Positions 24,866 to 34,165 of a stretch of DNA of 64,000 nt are shown one piece after another (the first letter of the stretch is position 1; every line of letters begins with the position of its first letter). The translations under genes and the position numbers were made by a program. This DNA is from Acetobacter malorum (lineage in GTDB: Bacteria; Pseudomonadota; Alphaproteobacteria; Acetobacterales; Acetobacteraceae). The notes beneath the pieces were generated by a model. The model was not told the origin of the DNA. It ran no database searches and was given only the letters and a program-made list of their open reading frames with translations. The stretch covers positions 124,001 to 188,000 of the forward strand of contig NZ_JOPG01000005.1 of assembly GCF_002153605.1 (NCBI RefSeq), read 5' to 3'.

Positions 24866-24898
24866 GGGGCAGTTAGTGTTCATCATTACCTTACGCAG

Positions 24899-24916
24899 CT
24901 CACGGTAAGCCGTGAG
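24899..24916 (+). terminator. Hairpin with T-rich tail before the glycan block
   Basis: CTCACGG (24899-24905) and CCGTGAG (24910-24916), loop TAAG, followed by AAATTTAATTTTT. It is plausible as a rho-independent terminator marking the left boundary of the AT-richer block. Confidence 0.45.
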
Positions 24917-25032
24917 AAATTTAATTTTTATCTACAATTGTATGGAAAACCCGCAATGATGTGGTTAGAAGGTCGGTGAATTAATAGCACTGGATTTCCT
25001 TGTAAGGCGCAGCGGGAAGGTAATATTTTTCT

Positions 25033-27093
25033 ATGGAAGATTGGTATTTAAACCAGAAATGGCTTTCAAAGTTCGAAAGCCGCCTTTTTGGTGTGGATTA
25101 TGTTAGTTTTGATGTGTTCGATACGGCTCTTACGAGAGTATTGGATGCTCCCGTTGATGTCTTTGCTTTGGTTGAGCAGCGCCTTACGGATCGCTATGGC
25201 GTCATGTTTGAGGGCTACGCGGAAGCTCGTGAGCGGGCTGAGCGTATTGCGCGCGAGAAAGCGGCCCGTCGGGGGCAGCGTGAGATCAGTTTTGAAGAAA
25301 TTTTTGATGAAATAGAGATTTCTAATAAGGACTTCAAAACCTATCGCGATGAGCTTTCAGGTATAGAAATAGAAGTGGAGCATGAATGTTGCTTTGCTGT
25401 TCCTGAGATCAAGGCCGCGGTTTCTTCCTGTCGAGCAAAGGGGATTCCGGTTCTCTTTGTTTCTGATATGTACCTTTCGGGGGATGTTATTCATAGCTTG
25501 CTTGAAAAGGCGGGTTACGATGCTCCTGATCTGATCGTTTCTTGCGAGACTGGCTGTGCAAAATGGGACGGCTCGCAATGGGAAATTGTTGTACAGAAGC
25601 TTGGCCCAGCTTCTCGTATTCTGCATGTCGGAGATAACGCAGGGAGCGATGGTGAAACGGCTGAGAAGGCTGGATTGCAGACGCTTCTGTTCAAGCGCGC
25701 CCGTTCCAATCACCGCATGGGTGGGCGTCTGACGCCGCATGTCTTGCCTTTCTCACGGCTTCTGCGCGGAGCAATGCTTGCGCGCAAACCTGATGGAGAG
25801 GATTACGATCCGACGCAATTGCCGCTTTCTCAGGTTATGGCGACGTTGGGAGCGTCCTGGGGAGCGTTAGTTGCAGGTAGTTACGTGCGCTGGGTTGCCG
25901 AAAGAGCGCAGACTTTAGGACTTTCCCACATCTATTTCTGTGCGCGGGATGGGTGGCTTCCTCAGAGAGTCTGGTACGCGGCAGGGCTTGATAAAACGAC
26001 GGGAATTGCATCAACTTATTTGCATGTTTCTCGCCGCTCACTCAACTTTGCGGCTGCATCTCTTTCTTGTAATCGCGATTACCTTAGCGAACGCGCGCTT
26101 GATACGCTCTGTAGTGTTTTTCGTAAGGAGCGTCTGCGGGATGTTCTGTCCCGAGCAGATCTTCTGAATGTTCAGCCTCTCGTAGATGAAGTTGTTCGGC
26201 ACTTCGGCAGTCTGGACCGGCTGATTGGCTGGGGCGATGGTGTGGCCGAGCTAAAGGATTGCATGCAGAAGCATGCGCGGTCGATCTATCCCGTTCTGCA
26301 GGCAAAGCTTCTTAATATTGTTTCCTACCTCTGCCAGGAAGGACTGCATAAAGGCCGGGTGGGGCTTGTGGATGTTGGCTGGCACGGCAACATGCAGGTT
26401 TCGATCCGCAATGCGCTGGAAAGTGCGGGGTATGAGCCGCTGATCTATGGATTTTACGCAGGATTGTGGCCTGGAGCACAGCGCAACCGGAACCGCGCCG
26501 GCTGGATGGAAGGCGCGTTTTGGAATGATTACCAGTCTTTTGATGAAGGATATGGTCTCTATAATAATGTTGCCATTATCGAAAACATGTTTTCGGCAGC
26601 TGAAGGAACGACCCTGAGTTACGAGCAGCACGATAACCGCATGGCTCCGGTGCTCGCAAAATCAGGTTTCTCAGGCCAGCAGCATGAAGCTTTGCTTGAG
26701 CCGTTCCAGGATGGTGCTGTGAAGGTGGTTGAAGAACTCTTCTCAGGAAAGTCCTTGTACGGGGTTACCGTGGATGATCTTACGCTGGATTCAGCCGTTG
26801 CTGCGATCAATCGGCTGGGGCTTTCTCCGAATGAAAGCGAAGTGACCGCTATTGGTTCTATCCGCCATTCCGGAGATCCGAGCCACGCAACACTGACCCC
26901 GATTATTCGAGAGCTTTCAGATGACACGTCTCTGGGTGCAACTCTGCATCTGGCAGATTCGGACTGGATCATGGGTTCGGCACTTACAGCGCTCCGTCGT
27001 GCTGATAGTCCCGAACATCGTGCTCATCTGGCAGCAGATTTTCGTCGGCAGCTTGCCCATTATGATTCCCGAACTCTCGGACAATTCAAATGA
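25033..27093 (+). CDS. Two-domain HAD-superfamily protein (COG5610-like) of a glycan locus
   Basis: 686 residues. The N-terminal 230 residues are a HAD hydrolase: nucleophile motif SFDVFDTALTR (Asp27), motif II LFVSDMYLS, and metal-binding motif HVGDNAGSDGETA. As in relatives, the nucleophile motif is DxFDT, not DxDGT. Residues about 270-600 form a second conserved region with FCARDGWLPQRVW and GLVDVGWHGNMQ, which recurs in HAD proteins encoded beside glycosyltransferases but has no assigned activity. The frame overlaps the downstream glycosyltransferase (ATGA). Codon use is AT-richer than in the flanks. Likely role: processing or transfer of a phosphorylated sugar during surface glycan assembly; this is inference. 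Confidence 0.78.
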   Translation: MEDWYLNQKWLSKFESRLFGVDYVSFDVFDTALTRVLDAPVDVFALVEQRLTDRYGVMFEGYAEARERAERIAREKAARRGQREISFEEIFDEIEISNKDFKTYRDELSGIEIEVEHECCFAVPEIKAAVSSCRAKGIPVLFVSDMYLSGDVIHSLLEKAGYDAPDLIVSCETGCAKWDGSQWEIVVQKLGPASRILHVGDNAGSDGETAEKAGLQTLLFKRARSNHRMGGRLTPHVLPFSRLLRGAMLARKPDGEDYDPTQLPLSQVMATLGASWGALVAGSYVRWVAERAQTLGLSHIYFCARDGWLPQRVWYAAGLDKTTGIASTYLHVSRRSLNFAAASLSCNRDYLSERALDTLCSVFRKERLRDVLSRADLLNVQPLVDEVVRHFGSLDRLIGWGDGVAELKDCMQKHARSIYPVLQAKLLNIVSYLCQEGLHKGRVGLVDVGWHGNMQVSIRNALESAGYEPLIYGFYAGLWPGAQRNRNRAGWMEGAFWNDYQSFDEGYGLYNNVAIIENMFSAAEGTTLSYEQHDNRMAPVLAKSGFSGQQHEALLEPFQDGAVKVVEELFSGKSLYGVTVDDLTLDSAVAAINRLGLSPNESEVTAIGSIRHSGDPSHATLTPIIRELSDDTSLGATLHLADSDWIMGSALTALRRADSPEHRAHLAADFRRQLAHYDSRTLGQFK

Positions 27094-28193
27094 CTATGAT
27101 TTCTTCCACGAACAGTTCCGATACATCCGCGGATGTCGCTATCATCATGCGAACAAAGGACAGGCATCTGCTGCTGCCGCGCGCGCTTGGTAGTGTCCTG
27201 CTCCAAAAATTTAGCAACTGGCACCTCTACCTCGTTAATGACGGGGGTGAGCGTGAAGCACTGGAGAAGCTGTTAGATGTTTATCGGCCCATATTTGGTG
27301 ATCGGTTAACAGTTCTCCATAATGAGGAAGCGCTCGGATCAGCCGCAGCGTTAAATGTGGCTCTTGCTACCGGGGCTGAAGAATTTGTTGCCGTGCATGG
27401 GGATGGGGATTCCTGGGATCCTGCTTTTCTCATCAATACGGTGCTGTTTCTGAGTGATCCTAAAAAAGCCAGCTATCTTGGCGTTGCTACAGATTGTTAC
27501 GTTATTGACGAGGTGATTGAAGAAGGGGGTGTAATCCGGGAAACGCGGCGGCACGTGTGGGCTCGGGAGAGGGGCATTACAGATTACACCAAGATGCTTT
27601 GTTCAAACACGTTCGCCCCGATCTGCTTTCTGTTTCGGCGGAGCGTGATTGCTGAGATCGGACAGTTTGATGCCAGCTTGCCAGCTCTCGGCGATTGGGA
27701 CTTCAACATCCGTCTGATGGCGAAGGGTGATATAGGGCACATTTGCAAGCCCTTAGCCAATTACCATTATCTGCACGAAACCGATTGGTTTGCTGATGAT
27801 AATACCGCGGCAAAAAGAGAGGCGGCCTATAAACTACAGAGCACGCTCTTACAGAATCGTCTGCTCCGGAACTTCCTGAGCAAGCAGCCTGAAGCTCTTG
27901 GTCTTTTGATGACGCTGCTTAAGCCAATCAGAGAAACGCAGGAGAGAGCCGGGCATACGCAACATTCGCTAGGTGAACTCCAGCATCATGTTCATTATCT
28001 GGATCGCCGGATTGACGAACTTCTTTCAATAAATCGTCGTCTTGCTTCACAGATGAACGTTGCTCTTTCAGAGCTGGATCAGGTTCGGACCGTGGCAAGC
28101 TGGCAGAAAAAAATGCTTCGTCCCGTTCATAAGGTATGGAGCAGTGCGTTGCCAGTTCGGCGTGTTATCGCACGACTTCGTGGGAGACCATGA
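27090..28193 (+). CDS. Family 2 glycosyltransferase with C-terminal coiled coil
   Basis: 367 residues. The GT-A fold starts at VAIIMRTKDRHLLLPRAL; the nucleotide-sugar/metal motif appears as HGDGDSWDP at about residue 107, and the acceptor-side ALGDWDFNIRLM at about 200. The last 100 residues are a heptad-like coiled coil (GELQHHVHYLDRRIDELLSIN and on) with a basic end, suggesting oligomerisation or membrane association. It overlaps the HAD gene and precedes an FkbM methyltransferase by 51 bases. Donor and acceptor are unknown. Confidence 0.87.
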   Translation: MTMISSTNSSDTSADVAIIMRTKDRHLLLPRALGSVLLQKFSNWHLYLVNDGGEREALEKLLDVYRPIFGDRLTVLHNEEALGSAAALNVALATGAEEFVAVHGDGDSWDPAFLINTVLFLSDPKKASYLGVATDCYVIDEVIEEGGVIRETRRHVWARERGITDYTKMLCSNTFAPICFLFRRSVIAEIGQFDASLPALGDWDFNIRLMAKGDIGHICKPLANYHYLHETDWFADDNTAAKREAAYKLQSTLLQNRLLRNFLSKQPEALGLLMTLLKPIRETQERAGHTQHSLGELQHHVHYLDRRIDELLSINRRLASQMNVALSELDQVRTVASWQKKMLRPVHKVWSSALPVRRVIARLRGRP

Positions 28194-28244
28194 TTTTGCC
28201 TGAATAAGCAGGTTAGCTCAAAAAATGTAACAGAAAGAGAGACC

Positions 28245-29102
28245 ATGCCAGAAAGTCTAAACGTAAGTATCTATGAAGATATTGAAAAGCTTGGACTTAA
28301 GGCGCCGGATATCGCTGTTCCGCATACGCCTTCCTATGGGCAGTGTGCGGAAGATATCATTGTCTGTGCGTCTCTGCGTGCTCTCGCTTTTAAAGAGCAG
28401 CTTGATCTTTCTAAAGAGTTTTATCTGGAAATAGGCGCTAACCATCCGATCGCAACAAGTGCGACATGGTTACTCCACAAAAGTCTGGGGATGCATGGGG
28501 TTCTGGTCGAGGCCAATCCCCATCTGCTGGATGATCTGAAGCGTGTAAGGCCGCATGATAATATTTTACATGCGGCCGTTATTGCGACGGACGCTTCTAC
28601 GACACCCATCTTTATTTCCTCTAAAGATGAACTTAGTTCCACGAATAAAAAATTTCTTGCCGAATGGCCGGGCGAGCCCATTGTGCTTGAAGAAGACATT
28701 GTCGTGCCGGCTCTTCGAATTAATGATGTCATCATTAAGCATATGGATGGAAAAAGTCCGTTATTTTTATCAATTGATGTGGAAGGTGAAGATCTTACGA
28801 TTCTTAATGATCTTGATCTCACACGTTTTCGTCCTGCCATCATCCAGATTGAGCCGTCGGATCATTTTCTTGAGAACAACAGTCGCGACATCTGTGATTT
28901 GATGCAGCGTAATACGTATGACCTGATTGCTCGAACTAATGTTAACCTGATATTTACAGATAGCGCCCGTTCACCCGTTTCACGAGAGATTGTTGCAGAT
29001 CTCCATGCGACTAAAGAAGCTTTGGGTGCGGCAGAACAAGAAAATCAGCGCCTTTTAAAGCGTTTTTCTGAATTAAATAAGCATGCTTTATCCAGCTCGT
29101 AA
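28245..29102 (+). CDS. FkbM-family SAM-dependent methyltransferase
   Basis: 285 residues. Motif I is FYLEIGANHPI, followed by the acidic strand end VLVEANPHLLDDL, and the FkbM signature LFLSIDVEGEDLTIL at about residue 180. The family methylates hydroxyl groups of sugars in polysaccharides and glycosylated antibiotics. The C-terminus adds a short helical, charged tail. It has its own RBS (GAAAGAGAG). With the HAD and GT2 genes it forms a three-gene, AT-richer unit closed by a hairpin at 29191-29215. Confidence 0.87.
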   Translation: MPESLNVSIYEDIEKLGLKAPDIAVPHTPSYGQCAEDIIVCASLRALAFKEQLDLSKEFYLEIGANHPIATSATWLLHKSLGMHGVLVEANPHLLDDLKRVRPHDNILHAAVIATDASTTPIFISSKDELSSTNKKFLAEWPGEPIVLEEDIVVPALRINDVIIKHMDGKSPLFLSIDVEGEDLTILNDLDLTRFRPAIIQIEPSDHFLENNSRDICDLMQRNTYDLIARTNVNLIFTDSARSPVSREIVADLHATKEALGAAEQENQRLLKRFSELNKHALSSS

Positions 29103-29190
29103 GCTGGCTTATGGGCAGAACAAAGCACGACATGGCGCGCCAGAGACAAAGAGAAAACTGGGTCAGGCTTATATCCGCTTTTAAATATAG

Positions 29191-29215
29191 AGGCGGTATC
29201 GAAAAATAACCGCCT
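29191..29215 (+). terminator. Terminator-like hairpin after the FkbM gene
   Basis: AGGCGGT (29191-29197) and ACCGCCT (29209-29215), 7-bp stem with an 11-base A-rich loop, followed by TTATG. It lies between convergent genes. Confidence 0.5.
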
Positions 29216-29257
29216 TTATGCCGGATAGCGTTCTACCTGACCCATCCTGTAAACGAC

Positions 29258-29962
29258 TTAACGATGAATAAAATACAGATCTGAATACAGGTCTTTCAGT
29301 GCGGCCTTATTGGCCAGACAGCGGCGGACCAGATGGGCGCGGAGGTCCAGCGCGCCCTGCTGCACGATCGGGTCTTTGGAGGGGGCATCAAAGGCCGGAT
29401 AGCGCTGAATGCAGGATTTCAGATCCGGGTTATTCATGTCCAGCCCGGCTTCAATCTGCTTCATGGTGGTGTCGTATTCCTGCGTGACTTCCGCATCGGA
29501 ATACCATTCGCTCAGGGCGGACTGTACCTTGTTGTCACGGATCAGGTAGGTGAAGGTCAGGAACCCGTTTTCCGTCGTGCCATTAGGCAGTTTGGTGCTC
29601 AGGCGGCAGACGCGGTGGAAATACGGCGGCAGGCTGAGGTCCGGCATGGCGGTCGCACCCGTCACGCTGATCTGCATGGTCGGCTGGAAAGAGGAATCCG
29701 GCTTGTCATCCCGGTCCGGCGTCTTGCTGGATTGCAGGCTGTGGTCACGCTGCATGGCTTCGGCCAGAAGCGTGTCATACTGGTGGGAATAGCAGTAGGA
29801 CGGGTCGGTCCGCGCATGTTCCAGTGCAGAATGATAGGCCCGCTGCTGCGGGGTCTGGGCGCAGGCTGTAACGGCCAGAACGGCGGCAACGGAGCCGGCG
29901 CGCAGCAGGTGCTGCCAGCGGCCGCTGCGGGCCGGGCGAGAGGAAGGCATGGTGTGCGACAT
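29258..29962 (-). CDS. Lipoprotein of unknown function
   Basis: 234 residues from the ATG at 29962, supported by AGGAG eight bases upstream; the longer frame to 30043 lacks one. A twin-Arg-free signal peptide with hydrophobic core AGSVAAVLAV ends in lipobox VTAC (Cys34). The mature protein has several cysteines (SYCYSHQYD, RVCRLSTKL, KSCIQRYP, RRCLANK) that could pair in the periplasm. No family recognised. It is transcribed away from the EcsC gene across a 313-base gap. Confidence 0.72.
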   Translation of the reverse strand: MSHTMPSSRPARSGRWQHLLRAGSVAAVLAVTACAQTPQQRAYHSALEHARTDPSYCYSHQYDTLLAEAMQRDHSLQSSKTPDRDDKPDSSFQPTMQISVTGATAMPDLSLPPYFHRVCRLSTKLPNGTTENGFLTFTYLIRDNKVQSALSEWYSDAEVTQEYDTTMKQIEAGLDMNNPDLKSCIQRYPAFDAPSKDPIVQQGALDLRAHLVRRCLANKAALKDLYSDLYFIHR

Positions 29963-30275
29963 GGAAAAACTCCTGTTGGCGCACGGTCTGCGCCGGGATG
30001 GTCTCACGTTCGGTTGTGTAAGATGTTCCAAAGCGCGTGACAACCGCTGCTAATGCGCGTGCCGCAGGCAACTTCTCAGCCCGTGGGGCTTTTGTGAGGG
30101 AAGGCGGTCATCGCTGTTCAGGAGATGGGAGGCATATGCCGGACGAGGGGCGGCCCGTGTCGCTTTTCAGGCGGCCTATGCTACACTCTCCTTTACAAAA
30201 CAGACTTTTGCGGGCGCTTGACTGCGCCCCGGCCCGGCCTTTCACGGCGGGGCAAAGCAAGCAGAAAGGGCGCAA
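29963..30275. other. Divergent intergenic region, no gene seen
   Basis: 313 bases between the lipoprotein and EcsC genes. It should hold both promoters. A TTGACT hexamer lies about 60 bases before the EcsC start but without a matching -10. No convincing coding frame or strong hairpin was found. Confidence 0.45.
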
Positions 30276-31112
30276 ATGAGTACGCAGGACATGACAGGTA
30301 GCGAGATGGTGACGCTCAAGCTCAGTGGTCACGATCTGGGAGAGCTGGAACATGCTCTCGCACAGGTCGAGTCCGGCAAGGGCGTTCTGGTGCGTCTGGC
30401 GGACCTGATGGGCGGGGCTGTTGGCCACGCTACGCGGCTGGGCCTGCGCGGGCTGGGCATGGCGCCGGGTATGGAAGACAAGCTGCGTGGTCTGGCCGAA
30501 AGCGCCATTGCCCGCGCCTTTGATGTTGCCATTGTGGGGCTGCGTAGCCCCGGAGATGCTCTGGCGGAACCGCAGCCCTGGCGTGGCCCGGCGTTGCAGG
30601 CCGCTGTTGCTGTCTCCGGTGCGGTGGGTGGCTTTGCTGGCCTTGCCGGTCTGGCCCCGGATATCAGCTTTACCACGCTGACCATTATGCGTGAGATTGG
30701 CCGGATTGCGCGGGAAGAGGGCGAGGACCTGTCTGACCCGGATGCACGCCGCGCCTGTCTGGAAGTGTTCGCGCTACGCGCTTTCCCCAATGCACGAAAG
30801 GCGGAAGATAGCGAACTGGGCTACTTCTCAGCCCGTGCGCTGCTGCGTGGCCGCCCGGTTGTGATGCTGATTGCGGAGGTCGCCTCGCATTACGGTCTGG
30901 CGCTGGGGCAGAAAGTGTCTCTGCAACTCATGCCGGTGGCGGGTGCGCTGTGTGGGGCGTCTCTTAACACGGCCTTCCTCAACCATTACCGGGCACTGGC
31001 TCGGGCGCACTTCACCATCCGTCGTTTGGAGCGTGAACATGGTCCGGTGGTGCGGGATACGGCTGAAGCCCTGCGGGATCAGGTCGCAACACGCAACGGT
31101 CGGGTATCCTGA
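30276..31112 (+). CDS. EcsC-family protein
   Basis: 278 residues. After a short N-terminal region comes the EcsC domain with its Gly-rich helices: DLMGGAVGHATRLGLRGLG, DLS-PDA and the LTIMREIGRIAREEG block, then ALRGRPVVMLIAEVASHYG-like helices (cut to the visible core RPVVMLIAEVASHYG) and a basic C-terminus. In Bacillus, EcsC is encoded beside an ABC transporter, but the molecular role is unknown; here it stands alone. AAAGGGCG precedes the ATG. A strong terminator follows. Confidence 0.83.
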   Translation: MSTQDMTGSEMVTLKLSGHDLGELEHALAQVESGKGVLVRLADLMGGAVGHATRLGLRGLGMAPGMEDKLRGLAESAIARAFDVAIVGLRSPGDALAEPQPWRGPALQAAVAVSGAVGGFAGLAGLAPDISFTTLTIMREIGRIAREEGEDLSDPDARRACLEVFALRAFPNARKAEDSELGYFSARALLRGRPVVMLIAEVASHYGLALGQKVSLQLMPVAGALCGASLNTAFLNHYRALARAHFTIRRLEREHGPVVRDTAEALRDQVATRNGRVS

Positions 31113-31130
31113 AGGTCGTGAGCCATTAAA

Positions 31131-31157
31131 AAAGCCGGAGGCAAATCCTCCGGCTTT
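31131..31157. terminator. Intrinsic terminator, probably bidirectional
   Basis: AAAGCCGGAGG (31131-31141) and CCTCCGGCTTT (31147-31157), perfect 11-bp stem with loop CAAAT, A-run before and TTTG after. It separates convergent EcsC and the small membrane protein gene. Confidence 0.88.
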
Positions 31158-31192
31158 GTTCTGGACCGTTTTATCAGAGAGCCAGCTTCCCG

Positions 31193-31375
31193 TTAGGAGG
31201 CTGGCTTTTTCTGTTTTTTGACCGGCGGCGGCTCTTCATCAATCACTGTGCCGATGACGGCAAGAAACAGCATGAACCCGCCCACAATCATGCAGGTCTG
31301 CTGGTAGTGGAAGTCGATCAGTCTCACTACCACGCAGACAAGAATACCCAGCAGGCAGGCTATCCTTAAGGTCAT
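31193..31375 (-). CDS. Small two-helix membrane protein
   Basis: 60 residues with two hydrophobic segments (about 3-19 and 27-45) and a charged, Lys/Pro-rich tail ending KKQKKPAS. GGAGAGA precedes the ATG at a good distance, inside the short 13-base gap after the dehydrogenase gene stop, so it is probably cotranscribed with it. No family recognised. Coding is supported by the RBS, the hydrophobic pattern and the terminator on its far side. Confidence 0.6.
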   Translation of the reverse strand: MTLRIACLLGILVCVVVRLIDFHYQQTCMIVGGFMLFLAVIGTVIDEEPPPVKKQKKPAS

Positions 31376-31388
31376 CAGTCTCTCCGGT

Positions 31389-32363
31389 TCAGGCCGTTAC
31401 AGGGGTAACAAGCGGCTTATTAGCGGCAAGGGCGGCCACATTGTCCAGTGAGAGCATGCCCATGGCCGTGCGGGTTTCCACTGTGGCGCTGCCGGTGTGG
31501 GGCGTCATGAAAACCTTCGGGAGGGCAAGAATGCTGGGGTTCGGGTTCGGTTCGTTCTGGTAAACATCAAGGCCGGCATTAAACAAATGGCCGGAACGCA
31601 GGGCGTCCAGCAGAGCGGTCTCATCCACCAGCGCGCCGCGCGCGGCGTTCACCAGCACACTGCCGCGCGGCAGCAGGCCGAACATTTTGGCGGTCATCAG
31701 CGGTGGTGCGCCAGCGGTGGCGGGCATGTGCAGAGTGAGAATGTTGCAGTGGGGCAGCATCTCTTCCAGATTTTCAAAATAGGTCGCGCCTTCTTCCTGC
31801 GCGGGGTCCAGCCTGCGGCGGTTGTGGTAGAGCACCTTCATGTCAAACCCGCGCGCCCGGCGGGCCACGGCCTGCCCGATGCGGCCCATGCCGACAATGC
31901 CCAGCGTCTTACCGGTGACGCGCATGCCCAGCATCTCATCCATTTCCAGCGTGCGGCCCCAGCCATTTTTCATCAGCGTGTAGTATTCCGCAGCGCGGCG
32001 GCAGGCGGCCAGAATCAGCATCATTGTCAGGTCGGCATTGCAGTCAGTCAGCACATCCGGCGTGTTACAGACCTTGATGCCGCGGGCCAGCAGAGCGGGA
32101 ACGTCCAGATGGTCCAGCCCGACACTGACGGTCGCCACCAGTTTCACGCAGTCCGGAATGGCCGCTACATCAGCGCCTTTCAGCGGGCAATGATGCGTGA
32201 CCAGCATGGCGAATGCCTGCTGCTTTTCCGCCAGCGCCAGCATGGCAGCGGTGTCCAGCGGAGCATCGGGGGCGGGCGGGGCAGTGAAGTCGGTCTCAAT
32301 CCGCTTTTCAACGGCGGCAGGCAGCCGAACGGCACGAATCAGGCGAGGCTTTTCGGAAGGCAT
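31389..32363 (-). CDS. D-isomer-specific 2-hydroxyacid dehydrogenase (glyoxylate/hydroxypyruvate reductase-like)
   Basis: 324 residues. The Rossmann motif is GIVGMGRIGQAVA (G-x-G-x2-G) near residue 155. The catalytic Arg lies in VNAARGALVDE, the Glu in NEPNPNP and the His in TPHTGSATVET. The canonical PHxGSAT is kept. Likely reaction: NAD(P)H-dependent reduction of glyoxylate, hydroxypyruvate or gluconate-derived 2-keto acids, the last being attractive in an acetic acid bacterium but not shown by the sequence. Confidence 0.9.
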   Translation of the reverse strand: MPSEKPRLIRAVRLPAAVEKRIETDFTAPPAPDAPLDTAAMLALAEKQQAFAMLVTHHCPLKGADVAAIPDCVKLVATVSVGLDHLDVPALLARGIKVCNTPDVLTDCNADLTMMLILAACRRAAEYYTLMKNGWGRTLEMDEMLGMRVTGKTLGIVGMGRIGQAVARRARGFDMKVLYHNRRRLDPAQEEGATYFENLEEMLPHCNILTLHMPATAGAPPLMTAKMFGLLPRGSVLVNAARGALVDETALLDALRSGHLFNAGLDVYQNEPNPNPSILALPKVFMTPHTGSATVETRTAMGMLSLDNVAALAANKPLVTPVTA

Positions 32364-32523
32364 GGGCGTTCCTTTTTTCAGTGGGACAGATTGAGTTTCC
32401 GTAGTGACAGACTAGCATGACCCTTCAGAAAAGCCATGACGAGCGTATAACGGTAAAAACGGAAACAGGATCAGACGCAGGCGGTAAAAAATACGCATGT
32501 CTTATCTGTTCAAAGGAGGCGAC

Positions 32524-33201
32524 ATGACTGACGCACTGACGCCGGAACTGATTTTGGGCGCGTATGCTGCCGGCATTTTCCCGATGGCTGCCGATGCGGA
32601 TGATGACGAGCTGCAATGGTATGACCCGGACCCGCGCGGCATCCTGCCTCTGCGTGGCTTCCACCTCTCGCGCCGCCTGCAACGCACGGTGTTGTCCGGG
32701 CGGTTTGATGTCAGTGTGGATCAGGACTTTCCCGGTGTGATGAAGGCCTGCGCAGCGCCCGCACCCGGGCGGGAGGAGACATGGATCAACGGTGAAATCT
32801 TCCGTCTGTTCTGTGCCCTGCATGACATGGGATACGCGCATAGCGTGGAATGTCGGCAGGACGGAAAGCTGGTGGGTGGCCTGTATGGTGTGGCACTGGG
32901 CGGCGCATTTTTTGGGGAAAGCATGTTCAGCCGTGCGACTGATGCCTCCAAGGTTGCGTTAGTGCATCTGGTGGCGCGACTGCGGATTAGCGGCTTTATC
33001 GTGCTTGACACCCAGTTTGGAACAGACCATCTGGCCCGCTTTGGCGGAGAGGAAATTCCGGCCAGCCTGTATAAGGCGACGCTGGAACGCGCTGTCCAGA
33101 TGATGCCATGTTGGCAGGCTAGTATTCCGGCAGATGTGCTGGAGGCCGAAATCCGCGCCATGCGGGCAGAGACGCAGGCGGCCGAACCCCGGCACAGTTA
33201 G
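32524..33201 (+). CDS. aat: Leucyl/phenylalanyl-tRNA-protein transferase
   Basis: 225 residues from the ATG at 32524, selected because GGAGG lies four bases before it; an in-frame ATG at 32497 has no RBS. Hallmarks: [15 protein letters not shown] at the N-terminus, [12 protein letters not shown], the catalytic-domain block [20 protein letters not shown] and GESMFSR. The enzyme adds Leu or Phe to proteins with N-terminal Arg or Lys, creating N-degrons for ClpS/ClpAP. It is cytoplasmic. Confidence 0.95.
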   Translation: MTDALTPELILGAYAAGIFPMAADADDDELQWYDPDPRGILPLRGFHLSRRLQRTVLSGRFDVSVDQDFPGVMKACAAPAPGREETWINGEIFRLFCALHDMGYAHSVECRQDGKLVGGLYGVALGGAFFGESMFSRATDASKVALVHLVARLRISGFIVLDTQFGTDHLARFGGEEIPASLYKATLERAVQMMPCWQASIPADVLEAEIRAMRAETQAAEPRHS

Positions 33202-33256
33202 GGGCCTGCTCCAAAAGCGGAGCGGTCTGGATAAGAAACAGGAAAGACGAAGACGT

Positions 33257-34165
33257 ATGAGACACTGCCAGCCGGCCCGGACGCGCCGTATGCTGACCCT
33301 TTGCAGCCTTCTGGCCACGGCACCGCTGGCGGCAGGACTGCTGAGCCAGCCAGGCCATGCCGCCGAGACAGGCGCATCCTCTGCGACCTCGGCAGGCGCA
33401 CCGGCTCCCGCCCCGCAGACCGATCATCCGCGCCTGATGCCGGCGCGGGATGCGACTATTGATTACGTCTTTCAGCCGCGACCGCCTGCCGGAGGCGCAC
33501 CCGCATCGGTCGTACCGGTGAAGGACCGCCATGTGCAGGTTCTGTTTTCCGGTGATGGCGGCCTGATGCGCATCAACTACATGCTCAGCATGGAGGGGCC
33601 GGAAAGCCGGGGCGCCGTCATTATCAACCGCGCGGCGCAGGAGGTGATGATCATCCTGAACGACCGCAAGATTTATACCCGGCTGGTGCAGCAGGAGGTA
33701 GCGCGCAGCCCGTTCCTGCTGGACATGTCCATGACGTTTACGCGGAAAGGTAAATCCGAGGTCATCGGCCAGCCCTGCACGCTCTGGGGTGTGCAGTCCG
33801 CGCAGGGGAATGGTACCGCCTGCGTGACGGATGACGGCTTTATTCTGGAGCAGGATGGTGTGGATGTGGATGGTCTGAACGGCCACCTCAAGGCGATGAA
33901 AGTCTCTTATGACGACGTGCCCGCCACCTCTTTCCAGCCGCCTGTGGGTTTTCAGGAAGTCACGCCGCATTCCCCGGCATCTCAGTCTGGGGGAGATGAC
34001 GAGCGCTCAGCACCGCCTTCCGTTATGCGCGGGCCAACCAGTGTGCAGCAGCAGGAGCACTCCAGCGTGCCTTCCGTCACCGGCGTTGTGCCGGGTGTTG
34101 GTCCTGTAACAACCATGCCCTCCACGGATTCAGGCGCGCATGATGCATCGGGCAATACGCCATGA
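33257..34165 (+). CDS. Exported protein, paralogue 1 of a tandem pair
   Basis: 302 residues from the ATG at 33257 (the longer frame starts within aat). The signal peptide has a basic start and hydrophobic core LTLCSLLATAPLAAGLL with a likely AxA cleavage near residue 36. After a Pro/Ala-rich linker comes a beta-rich domain (about 60-225) resembling DUF4412-type proteins: IDYVFQP, VIINRAAQEVMIILNDRKIY, then VIGQPCTLW and TACVTDDGFIL. The last 70 residues are low-complexity Ser/Pro/Gly. The same order of motifs recurs in the next gene, which overlaps by ATGA. Function unknown. Confidence 0.72.
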   Translation: MRHCQPARTRRMLTLCSLLATAPLAAGLLSQPGHAAETGASSATSAGAPAPAPQTDHPRLMPARDATIDYVFQPRPPAGGAPASVVPVKDRHVQVLFSGDGGLMRINYMLSMEGPESRGAVIINRAAQEVMIILNDRKIYTRLVQQEVARSPFLLDMSMTFTRKGKSEVIGQPCTLWGVQSAQGNGTACVTDDGFILEQDGVDVDGLNGHLKAMKVSYDDVPATSFQPPVGFQEVTPHSPASQSGGDDERSAPPSVMRGPTSVQQQEHSSVPSVTGVVPGVGPVTTMPSTDSGAHDASGNTP

